Below are positions 9,015 to 15,898 of a stretch of DNA of 64,000 nucleotides, piece by piece. The notes under the pieces are model-generated. The model made no database searches, was not told the DNA's origin, and saw only the letters and a program-made list of their open reading frames with translations. The position numbers and the translations under genes were made by a program. Source of the stretch: Mycobacterium sp. ACS4054 (GTDB taxonomy: Bacteria; Actinomycetota; Actinomycetes; Mycobacteriales; Mycobacteriaceae); assembly GCF_001667275.1 (NCBI RefSeq), contig NZ_LZHV01000003.1:1-64000 (forward strand), written 5' to 3'. Each line of letters opens with the position of its first letter. The first letter of the stretch is position 1.

Positions 9015-9776
9015 ATGTTCGACTCTCGGATCGCGGCCGCGGTACCCACCGCCCTGGTGGCCGCCTGTATCGGTATCGCGAGCGTATCGGCGCTGTCTTC
9101 GTGCAGCGCCGCGCCGTCGTCGATGCGCGCGGCGGCGACGTCAGCTACCGCCGGTACCGGCCGCATTTATCCCGACCCGCCGAGGGCCAGGACGATTGCC
9201 AGCGGCGTGTACGGCGACCCCGACGCGGCCGCCGAGTTCTGGCAGCAGCAGTCGTACGAGGACAACTGCGGGCTGGCGTCCGTGGCCGACGTGGTTGGGG
9301 AGGTCACCGGCCACTCCCCGACGGAGCAGCAGATCATCAAGCTGGCGCAGCACACGCCCTCGTCGATCCGCAACGGCCCGATTTACGCGCCGACCGGCGA
9401 CCCGGCTCACGATGGCCCGAATGGCGGCATCGACATGGCCGACACGGTGGTGCTGCTCGACCACTACGGCATCAAGTCGCACATGACCTACGACAAGCAC
9501 CCCGAAGAGGTGGGGCTGCCGTCGCTGGAGCAGTACCTGGGCGCCAACCGCAAGGTCATCGCGTGGGTCAATTCCGGAACCATCTTGAATTCAAACGACC
9601 AGCGCACCTCGGCCGACCATCTGCTGGTGGTCACCGGCATCGACACCAACAAAGACGTCGTCCACCTCAACGACCCCTACGCCGATCACGCCAACACGAA
9701 GGTCAGCATCGCCACGTTCATGACGGCCTGGAAGATCGGGCAGGAATCGATCGTCGTCACCGCGCCGCCCGGTTAG
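9015..9776 (+). CDS. C39-like cysteine peptidase lipoprotein (253 aa)
   Basis: The ATG at 9015 is preferred over a TTG at 9003; CGAGG precedes it. A signal sequence ends with the lipobox LSSC (Cys30). The C39-like papain fold is indicated by a catalytic Cys in DNCGLAS (Cys85), His in ADHLLVVTG (His202) and Asp in NDPY (Asp220), the order expected for C39/papain-like peptidases. Unlike true bacteriocin-processing C39 domains it has no ABC transporter attached, so it is probably a free exported peptidase or a wall amidase of unknown target. Confidence 0.82.
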   Translation: MFDSRIAAAVPTALVAACIGIASVSALSSCSAAPSSMRAAATSATAGTGRIYPDPPRARTIASGVYGDPDAAAEFWQQQSYEDNCGLASVADVVGEVTGHSPTEQQIIKLAQHTPSSIRNGPIYAPTGDPAHDGPNGGIDMADTVVLLDHYGIKSHMTYDKHPEEVGLPSLEQYLGANRKVIAWVNSGTILNSNDQRTSADHLLVVTGIDTNKDVVHLNDPYADHANTKVSIATFMTAWKIGQESIVVTAPPG

Positions 9777-9783
9777 GGCGTCG

Positions 9784-10233
9784 TCACTGGGCGTTGCCCG
9801 GACCCGCCGTTTTGAGTGCGCTCGTCGAGGTGGTGGGGGCCGTTGGGGTGGTCGTTGGGGTTGCGGAGCTCGTGGGGCTTGTCGTGCTCGTCGGCTTCGT
9901 CGTGCTCGTCGGGCTCGTCGTGCTCGTCGGGCTCGTCGGGCTCGTGGGAGTCGTCGGGCTGGTCGGAGTCGTGGGCGTGGTACTCGCGAGGCCCGGCCCT
10001 TCGCCACACCAGTCCGCGACGTCCTTCGGGTACTGCTCGAGCGGTGGTGGGCAACGCTGCCCCGGCGGGAAATTGGCGCCGGCGTTGAGCAGGTCGCAGG
10101 GCACGTAGACCTGCTTGCCCGTCTGCGTGTTGGTCAGGCACTTCGTCGGCGGCTCGCCGTGGGCGGTGACGGGAATGACGACGGCCGCCGCCACCACCGC
10201 GCCGAGCGCCCAGGCAAGTCGGCGATAGGTCAT
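9784..10233 (-). CDS. Secreted protein with Thr/Ser-Pro repeat tail (149 aa)
   Basis: The ATG at 10233 follows AAGGAG. The signal peptide has a hydrophobic core at about 8-22 and cleavage near AHGEP. The mature part has three cysteines, in TKCLTN, VPCDLL and RCPPP, and a fourth in DWCGEG, which suggests a compact disulphide domain (about 25-80). From about residue 84 to 135 the chain is almost only Thr, Ser and Pro in three-residue units (TPT, SPT). Such tails in mycobacteria are typical O-mannosylation targets and wall spacers. No enzyme motif is visible. Confidence 0.8.
   Translation of the reverse strand: MTYRRLAWALGAVVAAAVVIPVTAHGEPPTKCLTNTQTGKQVYVPCDLLNAGANFPPGQRCPPPLEQYPKDVADWCGEGPGLASTTPTTPTSPTTPTSPTSPTSTTSPTSTTKPTSTTSPTSSATPTTTPTAPTTSTSALKTAGPGNAQ
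9838..9990 (-). repeat. In-frame GC-rich short tandem repeat encoding Thr/Ser-Pro units
   Basis: On the plus strand the DNA is a string of 9- to 12-base units of the form GTCGTGCTC and GTCGGGCTC. They encode SPT, TPT and TTSPTST units of the secreted protein's tail. Unit identity and phase favour length change by slipped pairing, so this is a candidate variable-number repeat among strains. Confidence 0.7.
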
Positions 10234-10327
10234 GAAGGCTCCTTGTTCTCGGTGCGAAGACGATTAAAGCCGCTCACCGCCGGAATAATCCAACCCGCCG
10301 GTCGCCCGGTGGGGCTGCCCGGAATCG

Positions 10328-10349
10328 AGCCCGCCTCGAAAATCGGGCT
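10328..10349 (-). terminator. Possible hairpin after galM
   Basis: AGCCCG (10328-10333) pairs with CGGGCT (10344-10349) around a 10-base loop, 27 bases beyond the galM stop. No T-run follows on the minus strand, so termination is uncertain. Confidence 0.3.
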
Positions 10350-10375
10350 TTGGCCTGTGCATACGGCGCCGGCGC

Positions 10376-11539
10376 CTACGCGGTGCCGAAGGAAAAAACC
10401 GTTGTCGAATCGTAGGTCTGCCCCGGGTTGAGCGTCGTGGTCGGGAAGTTCGGGTGATTCGGCGAGTCCGGGTAGTGCTGAGTCTCCATCGTGAATCCCG
10501 CGCCCTGCCGGTAGACGTGGCCGCTGGTGCCCGTGAACGCCCCCTCGATGAAGTTGGACGTGTAGAACTGCACAGCGGGCTCGGTCGTGGAGACGGTCAG
10601 CGTGCGCCCCGTTCGCGGGTCCTCGGCCTTGGCCGCTTGCACCAGCCCGGCGTTGTCGCCGCGGTTGATCACCCAGTTGTGGTCGTAACCATGGGCCAGC
10701 AACAGCTGCGGGTCATTGGCGGTGATACGCGCGCCGATCGCGGTCGGTGCGGTGAAATCGAACGGTGTGCCCTTCACCGGGGCGAGCTGTCCGGTCGGGA
10801 TCTGGGTGGGGTCGGTCGGCGTGTAGTAGTCGGCATCGATGGTGACCTTGTGGTCGTAGATGTCGAGGGCGTCCTCACCTGCCAGGTTGAAGTAGCTGTG
10901 ATTGGTCAGGTTGATCACGGTCGGCGCATCGGTGGTCGCGTGGTAGTCGATGCGCAGTTCGTTTTTCTGGTTGAGGGTGTAGGTGACGGTTGTCGTCAGC
11001 GTCCCGGGATAGCCCATTTCGCCTGCGGGACTTACGTATTGGAGCTTCACGCCCACGCTGTCGCCATCGTGCTGCTGGCCGGCCCGCCACAGCTTGGTGT
11101 CGAAGCCCGCGGTGCCCCCGTGCAGGCTGTTGCCGTTGTTGTTGACCGGCAGGTGATACTCGTTGCCGTTCAACGAAAATGCCCCCTTGGCGATCCGGTT
11201 GCCGTAGCGGCCGATGATCGCGCCGAAGTAGGTCTTGGCGGATCCGGTGTTGTTCAGGTAGTCGTCCAGGGTTTCAAAGCCCAGCACCACATTCCCGACA
11301 TGTCCGGTGCGGTCGGGCACCTCAATCGACTGAATGATGCCGCCGTAAGTCAGGATTCGCACGCGCATGCCGTGCCCGTTGGTGAGCGTGTAGCGGGTCA
11401 CCGGGGTTCCATTCACTTCGCCGAACGGCTCGCCGGCGATCGACGGCGGCTCCGCGGGTGCGGTGGTCGTGTTGCCACACGCCGCCAAGCCCGCGACACC
11501 GGCCACGGCAATCAGCAGAAGCAGTCGTTTGCCGTCCAC
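10376..11539 (-). CDS. galM: Aldose 1-epimerase family lipoprotein (387 aa)
   Basis: The GTG at 11539 is chosen because GAGGAG precedes it and the protein then opens with a lipoprotein signal (MDGKRLLLLIAV, lipobox LAAC near residue 20). The upstream part of the open frame would only run into the tmRNA-like sequence. Galactose mutarotase features are present: GRYGNRIAKG, the substrate-binding NSLHGG, the catalytic His region NLTNHSYFNL, and the catalytic Glu region METQHYPDSPNHP near the C-terminus. The reaction is interconversion of alpha and beta anomers of aldohexoses. Export as a lipoprotein is unusual for this cytosolic family and suggests a role in handling extracellular sugar. Confidence 0.87.
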   Translation of the reverse strand: MDGKRLLLLIAVAGVAGLAACGNTTTAPAEPPSIAGEPFGEVNGTPVTRYTLTNGHGMRVRILTYGGIIQSIEVPDRTGHVGNVVLGFETLDDYLNNTGSAKTYFGAIIGRYGNRIAKGAFSLNGNEYHLPVNNNGNSLHGGTAGFDTKLWRAGQQHDGDSVGVKLQYVSPAGEMGYPGTLTTTVTYTLNQKNELRIDYHATTDAPTVINLTNHSYFNLAGEDALDIYDHKVTIDADYYTPTDPTQIPTGQLAPVKGTPFDFTAPTAIGARITANDPQLLLAHGYDHNWVINRGDNAGLVQAAKAEDPRTGRTLTVSTTEPAVQFYTSNFIEGAFTGTSGHVYRQGAGFTMETQHYPDSPNHPNFPTTTLNPGQTYDSTTVFSFGTA

Positions 11540-11577
11540 GGCGCTCCTCGCACTCGTACCGAACCCACCTGCACCAG

Positions 11578-11610
11578 AAAAAACGGCCGCATCTCTGCGG
11601 TCCTTTTTTT
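11578..11610. terminator. Bidirectional intrinsic terminator beside the distal ssrA end
   Basis: CCGCA (11587-11591) pairs with TGCGG (11596-11600) over a TCTC loop. The stem is flanked by a run of A at 11578-11583 and a run of T at 11604-11610, so a T-run follows the stem on both strands. It directly abuts the 20-bp ssrA-end repeat at 11611, as expected if it was the original terminator of ssrA before the island inserted. Confidence 0.65.
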
Positions 11611-11630
11611 GAGCTGCCGGGAATCGAACC
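11611..11630 (-). repeat. Distal attachment-site copy (displaced ssrA end)
   Basis: GAGCTGCCGGGAATCGAACC on the plus strand is identical to 15446-15465 inside ssrA. Identity stops on both sides: TTTTTTT to the left instead of TTTGGTG, G to the right instead of C. Confidence 0.75.
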
Positions 11631-11780
11631 GTTTCGCACCTGCGCACGACCTGCGACTGAGGTATCAAGAATGGTCTGACCTGCGGATTGACGGTAACTG
11701 GGATTCACCTTGATCCACGAGAATTGCCCTCGATAGCGGGCAAGTGTGCTCGAAATGTGCCCACCGCTGAGGCTGCCGAT

Positions 11781-12908
11781 TCAATCGCCGGTGCTGCCGG
11801 ATGATTGATCCGGCGTGTTCTGTCGCTGTTGCTTGGGCTGCTCTACCGAAGCTCGGTGCTGTGCAAACATCTGCATGGCTCGCTCGTGCTGCTCGCGGTC
11901 ACGCTTGCCGTCCCGATACTCGATCTTGCCCTGCTCGCGGTGGCGCACCAATTCAATGTAGCCGTGGATCGCGTGTTCCAGCCGGTGCCACCGATCGGGC
12001 GGTTGCGACAGGTCGCCTTCACGCACTCGTGGAATCTGCACCCAAGTCAGATTCCACATGAGTTCGATCATGGGTGCGTTTTCGCGAACGAGTTTCTTGT
12101 CCTTGGCATCTTGTACAAAGTTCTCAAACGGCCATTGATGCCTCCCCCAGAAATCACGCGGCACGTCTACCTCAAAACCCATGGCGCGAACCATGTTGCT
12201 CGGAAGCGCTGACACGAGACCCTGCACGTGTGCCCTCGTCTGCGGAGTGTCTTTGCCTTTGTAGTCGCCCCACGCGGCGGCCAGGTCTATGAGAGTTTTT
12301 CGAATTTCGGCGCACCACACCCTATCCATGGCACCTTCGGCCTCGCGTTCGACTTCACGCCGCTTAACTGTCTCGTCAAATGTCTTGTTGGGTATGGCGT
12401 CCAGCACGTCTTTGAACGTCTTGCGTTCGGTTTCACCTTCGGGCAGCCAATCCAGTTCTACTGCGTTGCCGGCACTTCCGAAAGTAAAGTGAGCGTGGAA
12501 CGCCACTGCATGGCCGGGCGCGACAGTCGGGCCTGTTTCACCCTCGTGCTGTTCGAAGAACATCATCGTGTGAGGGTCTACGTTGATGAATCGCACATCC
12601 TGGGCCGTCGATGTTCCGGTATTACGCAGCACGTAGCGATCCCCGTCGGGATGGACGGTGATCACCCAGCCGTACTTGGCGCGCTCCTCGTTCGCCTGAG
12701 CGCGCTCCTCAGCCGAATGTGCGAGTGCAGCTGCCTTCGTAGAGTTGTGTGCCGATCTGGACGCTTGGAACTGGGCGAAGCACGCGACTCCGAGCGCGCC
12801 GACTGCAACGAGCGTCGCAGCCGGAGAGTGGTAGTGCTTCCACAGCCAGAAATCAAAACCGCCGAAAACCACGACGATGATCAAGGCCACCAACACGGAC
12901 AGTTTCAT
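11781..12908 (-). CDS. Island protein: two N-terminal TM helices and a long cytosolic domain (375 aa), unknown
   Basis: ATG at 12908. Two hydrophobic helices (about residues 4-22 and 29-46) are followed by a charged, Ala/Glu-rich probable coiled stretch (about 50-78). A beta-rich region (about 79-160) contains VITVHPDG and ELDWLPEGE, and the rest is a mainly helical, Trp-rich region with a Gln-rich tail. I recognise no family. It lies 157 bases downstream of the OLD-type nuclease gene on the same strand. The membrane anchor plus position raise the idea of an effector or sensor partner, but nothing in the sequence proves this. Confidence 0.75.
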   Translation of the reverse strand: MKLSVLVALIIVVVFGGFDFWLWKHYHSPAATLVAVGALGVACFAQFQASRSAHNSTKAAALAHSAEERAQANEERAKYGWVITVHPDGDRYVLRNTGTSTAQDVRFINVDPHTMMFFEQHEGETGPTVAPGHAVAFHAHFTFGSAGNAVELDWLPEGETERKTFKDVLDAIPNKTFDETVKRREVEREAEGAMDRVWCAEIRKTLIDLAAAWGDYKGKDTPQTRAHVQGLVSALPSNMVRAMGFEVDVPRDFWGRHQWPFENFVQDAKDKKLVRENAPMIELMWNLTWVQIPRVREGDLSQPPDRWHRLEHAIHGYIELVRHREQGKIEYRDGKRDREQHERAMQMFAQHRASVEQPKQQRQNTPDQSSGSTGD

Positions 12909-13065
12909 CGGTCACCCCAAACGCCTACCCCTGTCAGGACATTAGCCGTTGCGTCAGACATGGAGACGCGGCGCGCCGCCGCTGGCCGCCGAGCAGTGCA
13001 AAGCTGCGGACTTTGCTGGACACTGGCGCAACAGGATCGACCAGGCATAACGCTTCTGGCATCGA

Positions 13066-14901
13066 CTAGGTTGACTCCGGCGGTTCTGGTTGAGCTTGGG
13101 GCGGCGCGGTGTCGGTCGCGGGATTGATGATGTAGTTTATCCGGTTCAAGTACGGCTCGAAATTCTGAAAGTTCGCCGGGTCCGCGTCATCGCCGCACAA
13201 TTTATCGGCTAGCAGCGTCTTTCGCACTTCAGGAATAATTTTTGGCTTCCCTACAATGCCAGATGGTATCTCTTTGTCGTGGAGTACCTCCGGAGTGAAT
13301 ACATCGGCGGGTAGTAAATTTTCTATACCCGGCTCAACCGCTGCGCCTTCAATCTTCTCCAATGCAATGACATGGACGCTGCCGAATTGAGCATCTACCT
13401 GATTGGCGTCGTTGTCGAATACAGCAACGACGGTGCGGCTGGTGAAGCGTTGATTCGCTTTTAGGAATTTAATAGCTGCCTTAAGATTATCGTCTCCAGT
13501 ATATTCTCCGCCCCCGCTTTTACCGGGAACACCAATCCACTCGAAATAGTTGATAAGTTGTGGGTAACCGAGGAGCTTGGCTGCAGTTTTGAAGTAAGGC
13601 ACGTCAGTCTCACCTGCCAGCCAGACAACTGGTGTTTGGGACGCCGCCAACGACTTGCCGATTTCCGCTTCGAATGCGCGTGTTTCCATGAGCGCTGCCA
13701 TAGCGCTATCGAACTCCGCATAGGACTCGGCGCTCAACGTCAATCCAGTTGATACGTCGATGATGCGAAGCCTCTCTTCAGAGAAGCGTTTCTCCATGCC
13801 AAGCGCAAAAAATGGCGAATGGCTCGATATTACAAATTGCACGCGCGGGAACATCGCGACTAACCGCGGAACCGCAGTGGTTTGAAGCTCGATATGCATG
13901 TGCGCGTCGAGTTCGTCGATCACTACAAGCCCTGTGACATTCTGAGGCAACAGCCCCGTTACATCGGCGTACCTCAGAATAGTGCCGAAAATTGCAAGCA
14001 ATGACGACTGTCCACCCGACAAACCGTCCAAGCCGGCTGCCAGCACTCGATTTCCTGATGCCACGCCCACCTTGCGCGGCTGCCTACGGCCAGCCCAGTA
14101 GAAATATGCTTCTGGGTCACCCATAATCGCTTGAAGAAGTCTATTGGCGGCGGATAATCGCTGCGATGCGTCGACCCAAAGCGGTATGTCGCCATCCATT
14201 GCATTAAGCATAAACTGGTTAGGATTGTCCTGCGTGGCTACAGGGTTAACGCGGGTTCGCGATTCGGTCAATACTCCCAGTAACCACTGCGCGAAAGAAT
14301 CCACTCCATGTTCAACGTAGATCGGCTTGTTAAGGTTATGACTGTATCGTTCCGTCGAATCAAACATGTCTTCAAAAATTGACTGTTGATTTAGCCAAAA
14401 CGGCGCCTCGGACCTACTCGACGGGAAGAAAGCATGTGCCCCATTCTGATAAACTGCTCTGACAACATCTTTCGGCATGGCAAATGCTTTACCGTTTTTG
14501 TCATCATCGCCCCAATGCACTATTCCACGTAAGGACTCAGGCGCCATCGCCTTGACTTCTTCTGCGGTGAATCCCGCATGTTCGTTGTATAGGTATTGTT
14601 GCTCGTCATGCTCGAAACGCAAAATCGAGAAGCTCCCTGGTTCGTTATAGCTCGTCGTCTTAACGCCGACTATCCTGAACCAATTCCGGGAGAAACCTGT
14701 ATGAGTGAGAATATCGCTGTAAACCGTTGCAGCACCCTCCATCAAGGCGTCGGCCATCAGCGATAGAAGGTTTGTTTTTCCTGAGCCATTTCGCCCAACA
14801 ATCAAATGTGGTATCGGTAACCCGTCTGGCGTAAACGCCATTTCAAGGTGCAGTTCGCGAATCGGGCCACTGTTCTTGATGAACAACTCGCGCAGATACA
14901 C
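13066..14901 (-). CDS. OLD-type AAA/ABC ATPase with C-terminal TOPRIM-like domain (611 aa)
   Basis: The GTG at 14901 is chosen over an ATG at 14953-14955 because AGGAGGG (14907-14913) lies 5 bases before it. The ATPase half contains Walker A GRNGSGKT (36-43), the ABC signature LSGGQ (294-298), Walker B VVIDELDAH (about 326-334) and the H-loop SSHSP (359-363). The C-terminal half resembles a TOPRIM nuclease: an acidic LAGETDVPYF motif (Glu431), FDNDAN with the Asp pair 496/498, and GIENLLPADVF (about 526). This is the architecture of OLD-family nucleases and related phage-defence proteins (class 1 OLD, GajA, PARIS AriA/AriB). Its place in an ssrA island fits defence. Which subclass it belongs to is not settled. 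Confidence 0.85.
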   Translation of the reverse strand: MYLRELFIKNSGPIRELHLEMAFTPDGLPIPHLIVGRNGSGKTNLLSLMADALMEGAATVYSDILTHTGFSRNWFRIVGVKTTSYNEPGSFSILRFEHDEQQYLYNEHAGFTAEEVKAMAPESLRGIVHWGDDDKNGKAFAMPKDVVRAVYQNGAHAFFPSSRSEAPFWLNQQSIFEDMFDSTERYSHNLNKPIYVEHGVDSFAQWLLGVLTESRTRVNPVATQDNPNQFMLNAMDGDIPLWVDASQRLSAANRLLQAIMGDPEAYFYWAGRRQPRKVGVASGNRVLAAGLDGLSGGQSSLLAIFGTILRYADVTGLLPQNVTGLVVIDELDAHMHIELQTTAVPRLVAMFPRVQFVISSHSPFFALGMEKRFSEERLRIIDVSTGLTLSAESYAEFDSAMAALMETRAFEAEIGKSLAASQTPVVWLAGETDVPYFKTAAKLLGYPQLINYFEWIGVPGKSGGGEYTGDDNLKAAIKFLKANQRFTSRTVVAVFDNDANQVDAQFGSVHVIALEKIEGAAVEPGIENLLPADVFTPEVLHDKEIPSGIVGKPKIIPEVRKTLLADKLCGDDADPANFQNFEPYLNRINYIINPATDTAPPQAQPEPPEST

Positions 14902-15174
14902 CCGGTCCCTCCTATGCTCAGACGTTGCGTTACGGCTACCCACGCCGAACGGCATCGTATGCGTCTGAGCCGACAGTTGGACGGATCAGCGTGATTTTCG
15001 AGCGGATTTCCTTTCCGTTTCGACCTGCTTCAGGTAGCCCTTGGCGAGCTTGGGGCCCTCGCCTCTCGCGGCACGCGCGTAAACGGCTTGCAGTGACCGC
15101 TGACGTGGGGGCGCGCCTGCACGCATGCTCGATTCGGCGCAGCGGTCAAACGCTGCCAGGCAGCCGACGCGAAG

Positions 15175-15352
15175 TTTCATCGCGTCGCCGTCCACGAGCT
15201 ACGCCAGACGGCGGCGTCGTGGATGATCGCCAGCGGTGACACCATCAAGATGGTGCAAGCCCAGCTCGGGCAAGACGGCCACGACGACCCAAGATCAATA
15301 CGGCCACCTGTTCCCCGATGACCTCGATGGCGTGCCGAAGATGGACGACGTC
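15175..15352 (+). pseudogene. Tyrosine recombinase (phage integrase) C-terminal remnant
   Basis: One frame reads VHELRQTAASWMIASGD then MVQAQLG (15190-15273), the integrase box with the H-x2-R motif and the following helix. The protein then continues in another frame as TATTTQDQYGHLFPDD (from 15275), which carries the catalytic tyrosine at 15299-15301. A net frameshift near 15271-15275 splits the two, and no upstream catalytic core or start is present. It is adjacent to the intact ssrA end, where an integrase gene of such an island normally lies. A small minus-strand frame (14986-15180) overlaps only its very beginning. Confidence 0.78.
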
Positions 15353-15385
15353 CTATCAGGATGTGCTGATAATGAGCCCACAAAG

Positions 15386-15424
15386 CGATCAGGCCAGGGC
15401 GCGAAGCGCGCCCTGGCCTGATCG
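15386..15424. terminator. Strong hairpin downstream of ssrA
   Basis: A perfect 17-bp stem (15386-15402 with 15408-15424) with a 5-base GAAGC loop lies 17 bases beyond the ssrA CCA end. On the minus strand it is followed by CTTTG, a poor T-run. It probably ends ssrA and blocks read-through from the integrase side; its sequence belongs to the island. Confidence 0.65.
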
Positions 15425-15440
15425 TTCACCGCTAACTCTT

Positions 15441-15808
15441 TGGTGGAGCTGCCGGGAATCGAACCCGGGTCCTACGGCATTCCCTCAAGACTTCTCCGTG
15501 CGCAGTCCGCTATGCCTCTACTCGGATCTCCTGGTCACGCGAACCAGCCAGGATGACGATCCCAGTCGCTGTTGGTGTCCCGATGAGTCCCGCGACCGAA
15601 CCCATCGGTGGATCCCTCTAGCTGACGCCAGGCTCCGGGTCGAGGGCTTTCCCGGTCTGACGGACTAGCTGTCGCTTAGGCAGCGAGAGCGTAGTCGCGC
15701 TGATGTGAATCGGCGCTTAATTGGTTGCAACGACGCTTACGGTGGTCTCTTGCCTGCACCGGCACGCTTCCCTTGATTCGATGCGCGAAGTCGAAACCGT
15801 TCAGCCCC
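15441..15808 (-). ncRNA. ssrA: tmRNA (transfer-messenger RNA)
   Basis: The RNA starts with GGGGCTGA at 15808 and ends with an encoded CCA at 15441-15443 after a tRNA-like T-arm (GGTTCGATTCCC). The resume codon GCC at 15712-15714 opens a short frame encoding ADSHQRDYALAA, followed by TAA at 15676-15678, which is the mycobacterial proteolysis tag. The length of 368 nt equals that of the M. tuberculosis tmRNA as I recall it. With SmpB, encoded about 1.8 kb away, it rescues stalled ribosomes and tags unfinished proteins for Clp degradation. The gene is the insertion target of the neighbouring island, whose att core forms its present 3' end. Confidence 0.97.
15446..15465 (-). repeat. Proximal attachment-site copy inside ssrA
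   Basis: This is the 20-bp core shared with 11611-11630. It covers the T-loop and acceptor part of the tRNA-like domain, so the element restores a functional ssrA 3' end. Confidence 0.75.
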
Positions 15809-15898
15809 TCGCATCCCCGCCGACTTTCGGCAGGACAATCCATGGTACGCCGCTATCAACGCGCGGCAACGACGTTATCTTCCGCTCCGGCGCTGCGA

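Larger units (their letters stand above)
11611..15465. mobile_element. Small genomic island integrated at the ssrA (tmRNA) 3' end
   Basis: The 20 bases 11611-11630 repeat exactly, in the same orientation, the tRNA-like end of ssrA at 15446-15465. Between them lie two genes with visibly more A+T and codons such as ATA, TTA and AGA than the flanks (11781-12908 and 13066-14901), and a broken tyrosine-recombinase fragment beside the intact ssrA copy. tmRNA 3' ends are classic targets for integrases of this type, which rebuild the gene and leave a displaced copy of its end. The element is about 3.9 kb and immobile as seen. Confidence 0.8.

Noticed and set aside
9838..9990. Repeat array that might be taken for CRISPR
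   Set aside because: Units are 9-12 bases without spacers and lie in frame in a secreted protein.
10300..10340. Possible tRNA on the minus strand because of a T-loop-like GGCTCGATTCC
   Set aside because: The T-stem does not pair and no anticodon or acceptor arm can be drawn. It is better read as a degenerate ssrA-end copy.
14986..15180. Small minus-strand frame (65-69 aa) with a basic end, between the OLD gene and the integrase remnant
   Set aside because: Start GGACGG is weak, no family recognised, and it lies in degraded integrase DNA. It could be a real island gene but I cannot support it.
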